The position numbers and the translations under genes are program-made. Below the pieces are notes generated by a model, which was not told the DNA's origin, ran no database searches, and worked only from the letters and a program-made list of their open reading frames with translations. From Stictocephala bisonia (Eukaryota; Arthropoda; Insecta; Hemiptera; Membracidae), in contig JAQJVL010000151.1 of NCBI GenBank assembly GCA_035578905.1, positions 1,635,001 through 1,699,000 of the forward strand: a stretch of 64,000 nt of DNA, given 5' to 3'. Shown here piece after piece: positions 44,346-56,211 of the stretch; position 1 is the stretch's first letter; every line of letters starts with the position of its first letter.

Positions 44346-44439
44346 ACTTCTATTCCTTTATGCATCCTTCTGGCCTGAGTATTGTAAAGGAGGTTTAGCA
44401 AAATCAACCTCTATAAAAAGTGTATTTGATACACTTTTA

Positions 44440-44870
44440 TACATGTACTGGGTTGTGTGAAATTTTACTTGTTGAAAACATATCTATTCAAAATCCTCTT
44501 ATTTTTGTAAGCCTTTGGCCTTATCATGGCTTACCGAAATTGAACACCATGACATCTGATCCATGTAATATTTACATTGTATAAACTTGTGTTGTGTGGA
44601 ATTTCACCTGTTCAGAACACATGTACACAAAATTCGCTTATATTGACAACCCTATTACCTGATTGGAAATCATGGCACGCCAAAGTTGAACACCATGATG
44701 TGTGATCCATGTGGTATTTTCACTGCATTAAACTGTTGTTGTGTGAACTTTCACCTGTCCATAACATATCTATAGAAAACTTGGCGACCCTTTGGCCTGA
44801 TTGGAAATTATAGATTACCGGAATTGAACACCAGGACATCTGAATTATCTGATAATTTGCTTTGGGTAAC
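44440..44870. repeat. Three degenerate copies of a unit of about 138 bp
   Basis: TTGTGTGAAATTTCACCTGTT-like starts occur near 44,452, 44,592 and 44,729. Each is followed by an AACATATCTAT-like word, a CCTTTGGCCT- or CCTGATTGGAAAT-like word, and ATTGAACACCATGACATCTG. No gene. Confidence 0.7.
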
Positions 44871-45169
44871 ATTGTGAGACATTTTATTAACTAATACAAT
44901 TACAGCAAAGTAAAAGGAAGTATACATTTCTTACTTTTACTTCAAAGTATATTAGTTCTTTAATCCTCCATACGTGGCTAGACAAATACAATATTTTATC
45001 AATTCAATATGAATTTCATATAAGTTACATTTCATTCATGTCCAATATTGTAGTTTTCTTATAGTCAGGATCTAGGACTATCAATGAGTGCATTGTATTC
45101 TAAAGGCCTCTTGTAGATTATAAAGTGATAATAAAACTAGTAACTTTGTGCAGATAAACCCAAATGAAT

Positions 45170-46115
45170 CTGCGGACCAAGTGGTTGTTATATGACCACT
45201 AGTCGTGTGTGCTGACAACAAGGGTCGCTAGGCCAAACTGTTTCCCAGCGGACCAAAATGGTCGTTATATGACCACTAGTCGTGTGTGCCGACAACAAGG
45301 TTCGCTAGGCCAAACTGTTTCACAGCGGACCAAAATGGTCGTTATATGACCACTAGTCGTGTGTGCCTACAACAAGGGTCGCCAGGATCAACTCTGTTTC
45401 ACAGCAGACCAAAATGGTCGTTATATGACCACTAGTCGTGTGTGCCTACAACAAGGGTCGCCATGCCAAACTGTTTCACAGTGGACCAAAATGGTCGCTA
45501 TATGACCACTAGTCGTGAGTGCCGACAACAAGGGTCGCCAGGCTCACCTCTGTTTCACAGCGGACCAAATGGTCGTTATATGACTACTTGTCGTGAGTGC
45601 TGACAACAAGGGTCGCCAGGCTCAACTCTGTTCCACAGCGGACCAAAATGGTCGTTATATGACCACTAGTTGTGTGTGCCGACAACAAGGGTCACCAGGC
45701 TCAACTCTGTTTCACAGCGGACCAAAATGGTCGTTATATGACCACTAGTCGTGTGTGCCGACAACAAGGGTCACCAGGCTCAACTCTGTTTCACAGCGGA
45801 CCAAAATGGTCGTTATATGACCACTAGTCGTGTGTGCCGACAACAAGGGTCACCAGGCTCAACTCTGTTTCACAGCGGACCAAAATGGTCGTTATATGAC
45901 CACTAGTCGTGAGTGCTGACAACAAGGGTCACCAGGCTCAACTCTGTTTCACAGCGGACCAAAATGGTCGTTATATGACCACTAGTCGTGTGTGCCGACA
46001 ACAAGGGTCGCCAGGCTCAACTCTGTTCCACAGCGGACCAAAATGGTCGTTATATAACCACTAGTCGTGTGTGCCGACAACAAGGGTCGCCAGGCTCAAC
46101 TATGTTTCACAGCGG
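45170..46115. repeat. 79-bp tandem array, about 12 copies
   Basis: The unit contains GGACCAAAATGGTCGTTATA, TGACCACTAGTCGTGTGTGC, CGACAACAAGGGTCGCCAGG and CTCAACTCTGTTTCACAGC. Short palindromes (TGGTC...GACCA, ACTAGT) lie inside each unit. There are no ORFs of note. Confidence 0.95.
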
Positions 46116-46234
46116 GACAACGGTGGGCTGACAATGAGCGATACATTTAAAGATCTTTTAAAATTATGATTGAATCGTACTTTGTAGGCTTCAAAATTAA
46201 TCTCAAAGACTTTTAGACAAAACTTTGAATAAAT

Positions 46235-46455
46235 GACACTCGGAATGGCCGAAGCTCAAGGGTTAAGGCGGTGGCTTGCCGTGCAGGTTCCAATCCCGGT
46301 GTCGCTCCCATGGTTGGGAAATCACGTTAATCAGGTGGTCAGACAAGCTTACAAACAATTATTAATTTGGCTAAGCAGGTGAGAGGAACTGTGTCTTAAT
46401 TGGGCATCTCTCAATAAAAGCCAGTCGAGAGCTGATTTTATTTTATTGGGTAAAA
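46235..46455 (+). mobile_element. tRNA-derived SINE
   Basis: The head resembles a class II (Leu/Ser-type) tRNA gene. ATGGCCGAAGCTCAAGGGTTA, then AGGCGG, is an A-box region; GGTTCCAATCCC is a near-perfect B box. The acceptor stem does not close, so it is not a functional tRNA gene. The body continues through TCAGGTGGTCAGACAAGC to an A/T-rich tail (TTTTATTTTATT) near 46,450. Confidence 0.65.
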
Positions 46456-46569
46456 TCAGCCATTGGTTAAACCAGTTGCATATTCGCTTTGCTCACATCT
46501 CATTAATTTCACTTTATATATGCGTGGCTAAATATGTGTATTAACTTATACTCATATTTAGATTTATTT

Positions 46570-46895
46570 ATCACTTTGAATTAACAAATTTGACGAAATA
46601 TTAACTTCCCACTCACTGAGTTCCGAGACATTACTGTATTATGGGTTCTTTTAAACTCAATTAACTATGTAAATTAAAATGTAACATTTTGTAAATATTA
46701 TTGTACTATATACTACTAGCATAAAACTAAAGACAGGATATTGTTTTTAGTCCCAATCGGATTCTAAAGGTCAAAGAATATAACCAACACTTTGAATTAG
46801 GAAAGTTGACGAAATCTTAACTTCCCACTCACCGAGTTCCAAGACATATGAGTTCTTTTAACTTAGATAATAAACAAATTAAAATTATGTACATA
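46570..46895. repeat. Imperfect direct repeat of about 110 bp, spaced about 215 bp
   Basis: CACTTTGAATTA, then TTGACGAAAT.TTAACTTCCC and ACTCACCGAGTTCC.AGACAT, occur from about 46,573 and again from about 46,788. No gene. Confidence 0.65.
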
Positions 46896-47689
46896 GTATA
46901 TAATATTTACTGTATGAAAATATCTATTAACTTTCTAATTCATACAAAAATCTAGTCTTTCATAGATTGTTGTTGAGATAGAAAATTGTTGTTAGTCCTA
47001 GTGGACTAGTCAGGTAAATTTGTCTCTTAAAGTGACAATCAGTTCTTGATTTTTAATTTTATAAAATTTCAAGTGTAACCTACCAAATATTTATAAATAA
47101 TAATTATTTGTGGGTGATTAGAGTTTTTTTTTATTGAAACTTTAAAACATATAAAAAAGTATTCATTTTAATTTTTATTTATTTTAAGACCTGGCAATTT
47201 AACTTCAACAAAAAATAAATAATAAAAAATATATTATTGTTGATATCTGGTAAGTTATAACTAGTTGAAGAGAGTTATTCTGATTAACAGAATTTAATTT
47301 AATTTTTAAAAGTTGTTAAAGATTTTGTATTTGTATATCAGATATATGTGAAGATACGAATTTGCTGCTGCTTTAATTACCTTCAAACTAACTTTGCATT
47401 TTAGGAACAAAGAGTATAAACTTAGATCTTTAGAAGATGACCTCAATAAAGAAGTGAACAACTAACGTTTAGTTTAAACATGTAAACGATTCATTCGTAT
47501 GATAACGGCAAAAACATCCGAGTTTAAGTCATCCAACAGTTTGAATTCTATGATGAAATAATACAAGCGCTGGTTAATTCCATCCAGTAATACCCAACCG
47601 CTTATTTCCTTCTTACATTTATTTTCAAACTTATCCATGGAAAAAACGTAGTGCTAGTTTAAAGCTTTTTAGTGCTAGTATGTGTGTCG
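46896..47689. other. AT-rich DNA, nothing recognised
   Basis: No gene or repeat could be named in this stretch. Confidence 0.45.
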
Positions 47690-49035
47690 TGGGCAGGTGG
47701 GTGAATACCACTTTATATGTATGGAGAGTGAGTGGGTGAATACCACTTTATATGTATGGTGAGTGAGTGGTCCATACCACAGTACGTGTATGGGTGGGTG
47801 GATGGGAAAAACCACTGTACATGTACGGGCGAGCGGGTGGGAAAACCCACTTTACGTGTATGGGTGGGTGGGTGGGTGAATGCTACAGTACGTGTATAGG
47901 TGAGCGTGTGGGTTTACCACTCTATGTGTATGGGCGGGCGTGTGGGTCACTACTACTGTACGTGTATGGTGGGGGAGTGGGTGAATACCACTTTACGTGT
48001 ATGGGTGGGCAAGTGGGTGAATACCATTTTATATGTATGGGTGGGCAGGTGAGTGAATACCACTTTACGTGTATGGTGGGGAGTGAGTGGGCCAATACCA
48101 CAGTACGTGTATGGTGGGCGAGTGGGTGAATACTACTTTATATGTATGATTGGGCAGGTGGGTGAATACCACTTTATACGTATGGGTGGGCAGGTGGATG
48201 AATACCACTTTACGTGTCTGGGGAGTGAGTGGGTCAATAACACAGTACGTGTATGGTGAGTGAGTGGGTCCATACGACAGTACGTGTATTAGTTGGCGGG
48301 TTGTAAAAACCACTGTACATGTATGGGCGAGCGGGTGGGAAAAACCACTTTACGTGTATGGATGGCGGGTGGGTGAATACCACTGTACGTGTATGGGCGG
48401 GCGTGTGAGTCACTACCACTGTAAGTGTATGGTGAGCGAGTGGGTGAATATCACTGTATGTGTATAGTGGGCGAGTGGGTGAATACCACTTTACGTGTGT
48501 GGGTGGGCAGGAGTGTGAATACTGTACGTGTATCGGTGAGCGTGTGAGTCACCACTGTACGTGTATGGTGAGCGAGAGGGTGAATACCACAGTGCGTGTA
48601 TGGTGAGCGAGTGGGTGAATACCGCAGTACGTGTATGGTGAGCGAGTGGTTGAATACTACTGTACGTGTTTAGTGGGCGAGTGGGTGAATACCACTTTAC
48701 GTGTGTGGGTGGGCAGGAGGGTGAATACTGTAAGTGTATGGGTGGGCGTTGTGAGTCACCACTGTACGTGTACGGTGAGCGAGAGGGTGAATACCACAGT
48801 GCGTGTATGGTGAGTGATTGGGTGAATACCACTGTACGTGTATAGTGGGCGAATCGGTGAATACCACTTTAAGATTATGGTGGGGGAGTGGGTAGATACC
48901 ACTTTGCGTGTATAGGTGGGCAGGTGGGTGAATACTGTACGTGTATGGGCGGGCGTGTGAGTCACTACAATTGTGCGTGTATGGTGAGCGAGTGGGTTAA
49001 TACCACTGTACGTGTATAGTGGGCGTTTGGGTAAC
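47690..49035. repeat. Second 36-bp minisatellite, G-rich on the plus strand, about 37 copies
   Basis: Typical unit: ACCACTTTACGTGTATGGG plus TGGGCAAGTGGGTGAAT, 36 bp. The core (ACCACTGTACGTGTATG...GGTGGG) is the same as in the large array at 15.9-26.6 kb, though the G-rich half differs. Small indels between copies limit ORFs to about 120 codons; none is credible. Confidence 0.93.
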
Positions 49036-49519
49036 TTACCTGTATTGATCTAACGCTATTTTACTTAAAATAGTTTAGTAATTTATAATTAATATGTAAC
49101 ACTTTTTAGGTTTTTGATCCAAAGTCTTAAATGATGCATTCAAGTGATGTAACTGATGTTATATAACAGTTATGTTCATGCTATAACGATATAACTGAAC
49201 ACCCAACGAAGCAGTAAATAAGTAGAGTTATTCAACTATAAAACCTTTCTCAAAGGACGTGAAGCCACATGGCTCTGTTGGTCGATTTCAAATCATCAGA
49301 AACAGTTCTATAGTAATAAGGAATGTTTAGTGCGTTTTGTTTTATTGTGGAAAGCACTCTCTGTGATATAACTAAGCAACTATGCAATATCACACAATTA
49401 AAACAAACTGACAGCCATTTGTATAACAACGTTTTTCTTTCAATAAGTCGGATTTTGTACTCTTTCTAGTTCTTTCCAGGAACGTGACTAACTGCTTAAT
49501 TCCTCATTCGAACGAGTAA

Positions 49520-49770
49520 CCCCGTTCACGTGCCTAGGTGAGCTGGAGGCCGAACGGTCTAAGGCGTCAGGTCCTTAGGCATGCGTTAGAGATAGCGCAG
49601 GTTTTAATGCGACCTGGACTGAAAGTACTTATCAGTAATATTCCCCTTGTACTGTACTGGCTCGTCCCCAGACTCTGCCTGAACAAGGTTTTGCACATAT
49701 TAATAGGTTATGGGAAAAGGACAGAGTAAGGCTAAAGGCTAATAAGGAAGTCGGTCTCTCCTTAAAAATG
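49520..49770 (+). mobile_element. Degraded SINE-like sequence with a tRNA-like head
   Basis: GGAGGCCGAACGGTCTAAGG (A-box-like, Leu/Ser tRNA type) is followed about 45 bp later by GCAGGTTTTAATGCG, a decayed B box. A body follows to about 49,770. It is related in type, not clearly in sequence, to the SINE at 46,235. Confidence 0.5.
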
Positions 49771-50640
49771 AAAAACAAATCATACAAAAAAACTGTTGTC
49801 GAGCTGAACAGGTTTTGTGATAGCGAGAAACTTTAAAAATGAACTTGGACATTTCGAAAATTGACGTGGTCAGGCCTAGAAGTCACTATTTTTTATATAA
49901 TAAAAGTACGTCATTTTTCTAATTAAGGCAATCTTGTTATTATGTGTTGAAAATCTATTTTTTCTTCTTTATGATTTTAAGTTGAGCGCTTTTAAAGCAC
50001 CCCTTGATATTTAGTCACATTTTTAAAATTATTAACTAACAATTTTTTATTTTACACAGACATTATTATGAATGTTCCATTAATGACAAAATCTTTTGTT
50101 TAGTACAAATCATATTGATACAAAAAGTTAAATAGAAATTTAAAAAATGCTAACCCCTATAGTTTATACAAAAGAGGAAACACTCATAAATATGTGATAG
50201 AATATAATGCAGTAATATAAGGTTATGAGAGGAGTATCTGGCGGCTGTTTGAAGCATTGCTAATGTAGCTTACAGACGGAGCACTTTGTTAATTAACCTT
50301 AAGCTTTGATGTGAAACCAAGTCACAGCTGAGGAACCCGGGGGAGATTTATAAATGCAGGTGAAACAGTTTGTTTCCAATAAAATAACAGGGGAACACCG
50401 CATTTCAAGGCGTTACTTTTTGTATAACTAAAAAAATTATAGTTCTTGATAAAGTTTATTTAAGTTTGTGAATTCTCACAAGGAAGTGAATATAAACTAT
50501 GCAAAAGTAAGGAATTTAAATCACAAGAACGTATGGAACTTTTGTAGCGACTCCTCTCGTATGAAAAATGTATATACTCAAATAAAAAAAATAATCACCC
50601 TTATTGGGTTCACTTAAAATTAATTAAATTTATAAAACAA
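49771..50640. other. AT-rich DNA without recognisable genes
   Basis: Nothing could be named on either strand. Confidence 0.45.
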
Positions 50641-50649
50641 ACATTGAAA

Positions 50650-50782
50650 CTGGCACGGCCAGCGGAATGGAGCCTTACAGTCGGATGTGAATAAAACCGT
50701 GATTCAAACCTTCTCTGGGAAAAATAACTTTACAAAGATTCATGACAATCGAAATGGTCTTGCAATGCACAACGAACAAATA

Positions 50783-50832
<50 letters not shown>
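50650..50832 (+). mobile_element. Transposon 3' end with (TA)n tail, copy 1
   Basis: TTCATGACAATCGAAATGGT, then CTTGCAATGCACAACGAACA and AATATAAT, leads into about 45 bp of (TA)n. The same arrangement with similar words occurs at 56,622-56,815. The family is unknown to me. Confidence 0.5.
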
Positions 50833-50836
<4 letters not shown>

Positions 50837-52186
50837 ATTTGTTATTAATTAAAACTAATAATGTTTATCTCCTTTTGTAAAAAAAACTAAACTAACAGAT
50901 ATGGTTTAAATATAAATACATGGAACAATACCATATATTTTTTGCTTTTATATTTACTATACAGGGTGTACAAGTATAACACCATTTTGTTCTCCTTCTA
51001 ATGATCTTTAATTTGTTATACAACTTGACCAATTCTCTCTTTAAGACATTTTTCTGACTCCTCGGGGACCGCCACTATTAAGTTTATCACACCAGTGGGA
51101 TCTCAATGAGATTTCCTTGTAAATAGGTATTTTTGCACAGTAACCATATTTTACTAATTATTGCTATAATCTACCATGGTTCAACAAACTTATCAACTGT
51201 TTATAAAGCTCAAGTTTGTAACTTAAAACCATCGCCATTTTGGCTAGGGTAATCTTTGCGGCATTGTGTTCAACTAATATTTATACAATTTAATACCTTT
51301 AATGTTCATACAATAATCAAAATGTATATATTACCAATTTGACTGTATAATGATCCGTGATACATTTAGATTAAAATTGCATCAGTGGCAACTATAGGCC
51401 AACATTTTCCTCAATAATTGTACATAAACACAAATAATTAGAAGTTTCCAAGTGTTTTATATATTATACTAAACTAAACGTGCAATGTTAGATTTTGATG
51501 TGTAGCCTAAAAAGGCATATCTCTTAATAGGTAGCGTATTTGCATTGTCTTTGAAAATTGTATAATAGGGACTTTGTCAAACAATAAGTTGGCAGCTGTG
51601 ATTGTTTGTCAGTCAACTTCAGTGAAACTTCTGAGCCCTAATGGCTTTATTATAGTTGTGAAAACTCATTTCATTCGACATTTTAATCCACAATTCTAAA
51701 TCTACAAAATATTACGACTTTACTTCACCAAGTTTATCTTTGAAAAATGAAACTAGGATTAATGAAAATTATATCAAAATTACATTTATTTTTAATTGCT
51801 CCATAAATATACCAACTTATACATACATAAGTTCGTAAAGTATAATTTGTAGATATTTATAAAACCTATTTAGACTTAAAATCATGGATATCTGGTGACA
51901 TTTTTTCACAACAATTATAACATTTCAAAATTGATCATTTTCGGTCAATTCAATATTATTAAACGTTGTCTACTATCATTAGTGTTTATATAAATGTAAC
52001 GGCTACATCAAAGGTGACCTTAGCCTTTATATTATAACTGTCTTAAATACCTGGAACAGTACGCCAGTACGAGGGAATTGAGAAATATGCATGAAAACAT
52101 TAAATACTATTACATACAGTACACTGTTGTTGTAACTGTCTACACATGTATACATGGTGCAGAGTTGATGATATTTACCATAATAT
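50833..52186. other. AT-rich DNA; one possible transposon end
   Basis: No gene was seen. TATACAGGGTGTACAAGT near 50,961 resembles the CAGGGTG end of the foldback element at 57,163 and may be a fragment of a TA-targeting element. Confidence 0.4.
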
Positions 52187-52224
52187 ATGAATACTAGGGA
52201 AAACCACTGCACGCTTCGCGTGCC

Positions 52225-53010
52225 AGCACCGTCACTCGCTGCGCTTGTTACACCTCGGCCTTTGACTACAAATAATAGTAAATTAACTGTGCTCGTTACA
52301 CCTCGGCCTTTGACTACAAATGATAGTATATTAACTGTGCTCGTTACACCTCGGCCTTTGACTACAAATGATAGTAGATTAACTGTGCTCGTTACACCTC
52401 GGCCTTTGACTACAAATGATAGTAGATTAACTGTGCTCGTTACACCTCGGCCTTTGACTGCAAATAATAGTAGATTAACTGTGCTCGTTATACCTCGGCC
52501 TTTGACTACAAATGATAGTATATTAACTGTGCTCGTTACACCTCGGCCTTTGACTACAAATAATAGTAGATTAACTGTGCTCGTTACACCTCGGCCTTTG
52601 ACTACAAATAATAGTAGATTAACTGTGCTCGTTACACCTTGGCCTTTGACTACAAATGATAGTAGATTAACTGTGCTCGTTACACCTCGGCCTTTGACTA
52701 CAAATAATAGTATATTAACTGTGCTCGTTACACCTTGGCCTTTGACTACAAATGATAGTAGATTAACTGTGCTCGTTACACCTTGGCCTTTGACTACAAA
52801 TAATAGTATATTAACTGTGCTCGTTACACCTCGGCCTTTGACTACAAATGATAGTAGATTAACTGTGCTCGTTACACCTCGGCCTTTGACTACAAATAAT
52901 AGTATATTAACTGTGCTCGTTACACCTCGGCCTTTGACTACAAATGATAGTAGATTAACTGTGCTCGTTACACCTCGGCCTTTGACTACAAATGATAGTA
53001 GATTAACCGT
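52225..53010. repeat. 48-bp tandem array, about 16 copies
   Basis: The unit contains GTGCTCGTTACACCTCGGCC, TTTGACTACAAATGATAGTA and GATTAACT. Because 48 is a multiple of three, a 275-codon ORF (repeats of LTVLVTPRPLTTNDSR) runs through it, but nothing else supports a gene. The array follows a GC-richer head (CACGCTTCGCGTGCCAGC) like the start of other mobile repeats here. Confidence 0.95.
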
Positions 53011-53576
53011 ATAACGTCAAATTGCAATTTTAAATTTATTGACAGTATATCACTCACATTACATGCGTTGCTACCTATTTATTAATATAAACACCTATTG
53101 ATAACACTTAGCTCATTTCAAACGTGTTCCTTTCATTTGTTTTCGTTTGTCAGTTGAATATTATTAAATAAATAAAATGACTGCATTAGATTAAATTGAA
53201 ATTTCAAGTCCAGTAGAGCAGACACTAAAAATAATGAAATGTAAATAAAACCATGCCTACAGCCTTCCCTGGGGCCTATTTCACAAAGGTACAAGTTTGT
53301 AATGGACAAGTAAAAATCCTTACAAGCGTTAATATTTTTTAGTTACTATTGTTTCATGAAAGTACAATTGTAAAGTTGTAATTACAAGTAACTTTTAACA
53401 AGTCTACAAGTAATGTACTTCTTAATAACAAGTGTTTTACATGTAACTAACAAGTGTACATAACAAATTTGTTGCTGACACTTGTGCCCAACCAAACAGT
53501 TTCTACCTAACCCAATAGTTAGTTTGTATGTTGTTACAAGTAAACAGTGAATGTAATTTATCTATAATTAGTGATA

Positions 53577-54692
53577 ATGTGGACTAGCTCATCCTCCGAT
53601 GATGAAATAGAAATAATTTTCAAGCTCAGGGACGTAGAAGAACATTTAGGAAACGTATAAATGTACATTATGAATTTTTATTTGACTTCAATGAAAGGTT
53701 TCGAATGACTTCAATCAAACTGGAGCAGATACTTACTGTCATAGGCCCAAGCATATCATGTAACCAACCGTTCTCACAAAATCACTGTCAACAAAATTGC
53801 AACTATGTATTGCGTTACATTGGTTAGGCAATGGGGCTCAGTACCATGTCATAGCAGATGCACATGGGGTGAGTAAAGCCAGTGTATATAGATGTATCAA
53901 AAATGTCGTAAATTCTGTAAATCACTTAATGTTCAATCAAGCTGTCAACTGGCCTGAAAATATTCTTAATGTGACAGCCAATTTTTTTGCTGTTGCTGGA
54001 TTCTCTCAAGTGGTAGGATGTGATGATGTGACATTAATCAAAATAAATGCACCTACCGTTAATGATGCCGTATTTGTGGATCGAAATGGAAATCACTCAA
54101 TCAACTGTATGATGGTATGTGGTCTGTATGATGGTTCACTAACATGGAAATATTTTATGTTAGTGCAAATTGGCCAGGAAGCGTACATGACACTAGTGTT
54201 GAGAAATAGTAGCCTTTATCGCCGAATGGAAGAAGGCTGGCGTCCTATTCCAAAGGCAGTAATTCTTGGCGACTCTGGCTACCCTTTGTTGGAATGGCTA
54301 ATTACTCTGACAGAAAGACAAGAAGTAGCTGAAGCTCATGTTTTTAACAGAGTTCATAAACAAACAAGAAGACTTGTTGAAAATACTTTCAGCATGTTAA
54401 AGGAAATATGTCCATGCCTCAACTATATGCTGTTTACGCTGCTAACATTTTCAAATGCTGTGCAGTTCTGTACAACATATCTCGAGAGCCTGGGAATCAT
54501 TATGTATTATGTGAAAATTATGACAATCCTGTGGAAAGTGAGATGAATCAAGATGCTGAGCAAGCTCCACAGAATGCAAGGCAACGACAACAAGAGTTAA
54601 TAATAGATTTCAGCCCTCACAACAATAATGAGAACATAGTTTATTTCTACAAATATGTAATATTATGTAACATCAATATTAAAATTACTTAA
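53577..54692 (+). pseudogene. Harbinger (HARBI1-type, DDE_Tnp_4) transposase, frameshifted
   Basis: An ATG at 53,577 begins a Ser/Asp-rich start (MWTSSSSDDEIEI). The following RTFRKRINVHYEFLFDFNER lies in another frame. The main open part (53,797-54,546) has a helix-turn-helix-like region (ADAHGVSKASVYRCI), the first acidic site (VGCDDVTLI), HSIN, LGDSGYPLLEWL and the final Glu in RRLVENTFSMLK. The middle catalytic His-Asp segment (CATGAC at 54,186-54,191) sits in a third frame, so at least two compensating indels flank it. After about 54,430 the family-like sequence (YAANIFKCCAVLYNISREP) moves into the frame that ends at 54,692. At least four or five frameshifts make it inactive. Confidence 0.88.
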
Positions 54693-55060
54693 TATATTTT
54701 TTATGTAAGGGTTAAGTTTTTTAGTTTCATTTGAAACTAAATCATTCCTTTCAAATATAAAGTTTTCTTCAAAAGATTGAGTACATTTTGATCGAGGGAT
54801 CTGGAATTCACGTTCAAGTTTTAAAACCAGAAGTATTTTTAAATAGTTTTCTTTTTCTAGAATGTCATTTTTTAAACTCCAAAATGTCATCATCTTGTGC
54901 TGTTGACTGCAAAAATGTTCGTATATTAGAGTTTTTGTTAGTGAGTAATTTCAAGAGTAATTAAGTCATGGTCAAGAGTAATTTCATTCATATCGTAATC
55001 ATTACTTTTTGTCATTACATTATTAGTTTTCACATAACATTCAGCAGCTTCAGTGACATT

Positions 55061-55893
55061 CTAATTGATATTTTCCCAAGTTTCTGAAACATTCAGTGAT
55101 GTGTCTAAAGGGCTGTCACGGCCAATGATATCTAAAACGACATTATCCGTTTCAGTAAATGTTGAGTCTCTTCCACCTCCTGACTCAGTTTTCCTGTGAT
55201 TATCGATTTTTTTCTGAAAAACAACAGACAAGTTAAAAAAACGTAAAATTAATCATAGAATGATAGCTTAATAACAACATATGAATTACTGCAGTGAAAT
55301 AAATCTACGAATTTAAAAAAAACATTTCCAAGAACTTTCATTTTTAATCAAATAAAATACACGCACCTCATCACTAGTTGGGACTAGGCCAACTGATTTG
55401 TTAATGAATAATAAGACGTTTATCTCAATTGCATTGTATGCCTTCTTACTTAGTTTTCTAAAAAAATTGTTTCTTGACTTTTATGTCAAATTCTAAATTT
55501 GTCAACCTTCATAGAAGATTGTAAAAATCCAATAAGCAGTGGAATACAAGAAAAACCATTCTATAAACTTATTAAAATAATTCAAAGATAATTATAAATT
55601 TACATTAGTAGAAAGTTTATATTAATATTGTAAAAATATTTGTAGTCTAGGATTAAAAACTGCAATATAAATTAGTAATAAAACAAACTTGTACTTACCA
55701 CCGTAGCTTTCTTGCAGTGTTGCCAAAAAAAAACACCATGTGTATAAGCCCACTCTTTGTCAGGAGCTACCAAATCAATACTGCGAATTTTATTGTGAAT
55801 TTGTTTCCAGCAATTAATTTTAATATATTTTGTTAATTTTGGAGAAAAATTACCAAAGAGTGTGTCTTTATTATGTCTGATCTCTTTTAACAT
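55061..55893 (-). CDS. Harbinger Myb/SANT-like accessory gene, two exons
   Basis: Exon 1 is 55,893-55,699 (65 codons; KEIRHNKDTLFGNFSPKLTK, CWKQIHNKI, APDKEWAY), a Myb/SANT-like DNA-binding domain of the type encoded by Harbinger elements. The minus strand then reads GTG|GTAAGTAC, a strong donor. An acceptor TTTTTCAG precedes exon 2 (55,213-55,061), which is in phase and reads KKIDNHRKTESGGGRDST, then VVLDIIGRDSP, ending at TAG. The KTGGG-like and D-VL-IIG words are what follow the Myb domain in relatives. After the TAG the frame stays open for about 40 codons, and a further family-like helix (KILLVLKLEREFQIP) lies at 54,690-54,893, so the TAG may be a mutation. Its role would be to bring the transposase to the ends. 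Confidence 0.65.
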
Positions 55894-56211
55894 GCAGAAT
55901 TTATTTGCTAATGCTACACTCTTAGATGTTTTGTTTAATTAATTGCCCTATAACCTCAACTCAATATTTATAAACAATAAGAGTTTATTCAACTAATATA
56001 CAAATTAACAACTGTTAGCAACAATAAGTTAGCTACACTTGTAAGTGACCAGTCAAATTACTCTTGTTACTAACAAGTAAAGCAAATCGTTGTGAAACAC
56101 TTGTTTTGGACAATTTGTAATTACAAGTGCTGGGTTTTAACAGTTGTTACCTACAATACTTGTACTTTTGTGAAACAGGGCCCCGGTTTAACATTATAAA
56201 AGACTATCTGT

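Larger units (their letters stand above)
53271..56184. mobile_element. PIF/Harbinger DNA transposon, complete but decayed
   Basis: The left end GGGGCCTATTTCACAAAGGT matches the complement of the right end (GGGCCCTGTTTCACAAAAGT), followed on both sides by ACAAGT-rich subterminal DNA. Inside are a DDE transposase of the HARBI1 type (plus strand) and a Myb/SANT-like gene (minus strand), the two-gene structure typical of this superfamily. No clear 3-bp target duplication was seen. The transposase is frameshifted, so the copy is dead. Confidence 0.85.

Noticed and set aside
42612..44407. Four minus-strand ORFs of 128-547 codons
   Set aside because: Products of the 35-bp unit, which has no stop in any minus-strand frame; they overlap each other completely.
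34137..46115. Possible CRISPR array
   Set aside because: The repeats are directly tandem without unique spacers, and the sequence is eukaryotic.
46240..46310. Functional tRNA gene
   Set aside because: A and B boxes are present, but the acceptor stem does not close and a SINE-like body with an A/T-rich tail follows.
52187..53014. 275-codon ORF (LTVLVTPRPLTTNDSR repeats)
   Set aside because: Translation of a 48-bp array; 48 is divisible by three, so openness is expected.
53271..56184. Functional Harbinger transposase or domesticated HARBI1 gene
   Set aside because: Several frameshifts separate the catalytic segments, and recognisable element ends are still attached, so it is a decayed transposon.
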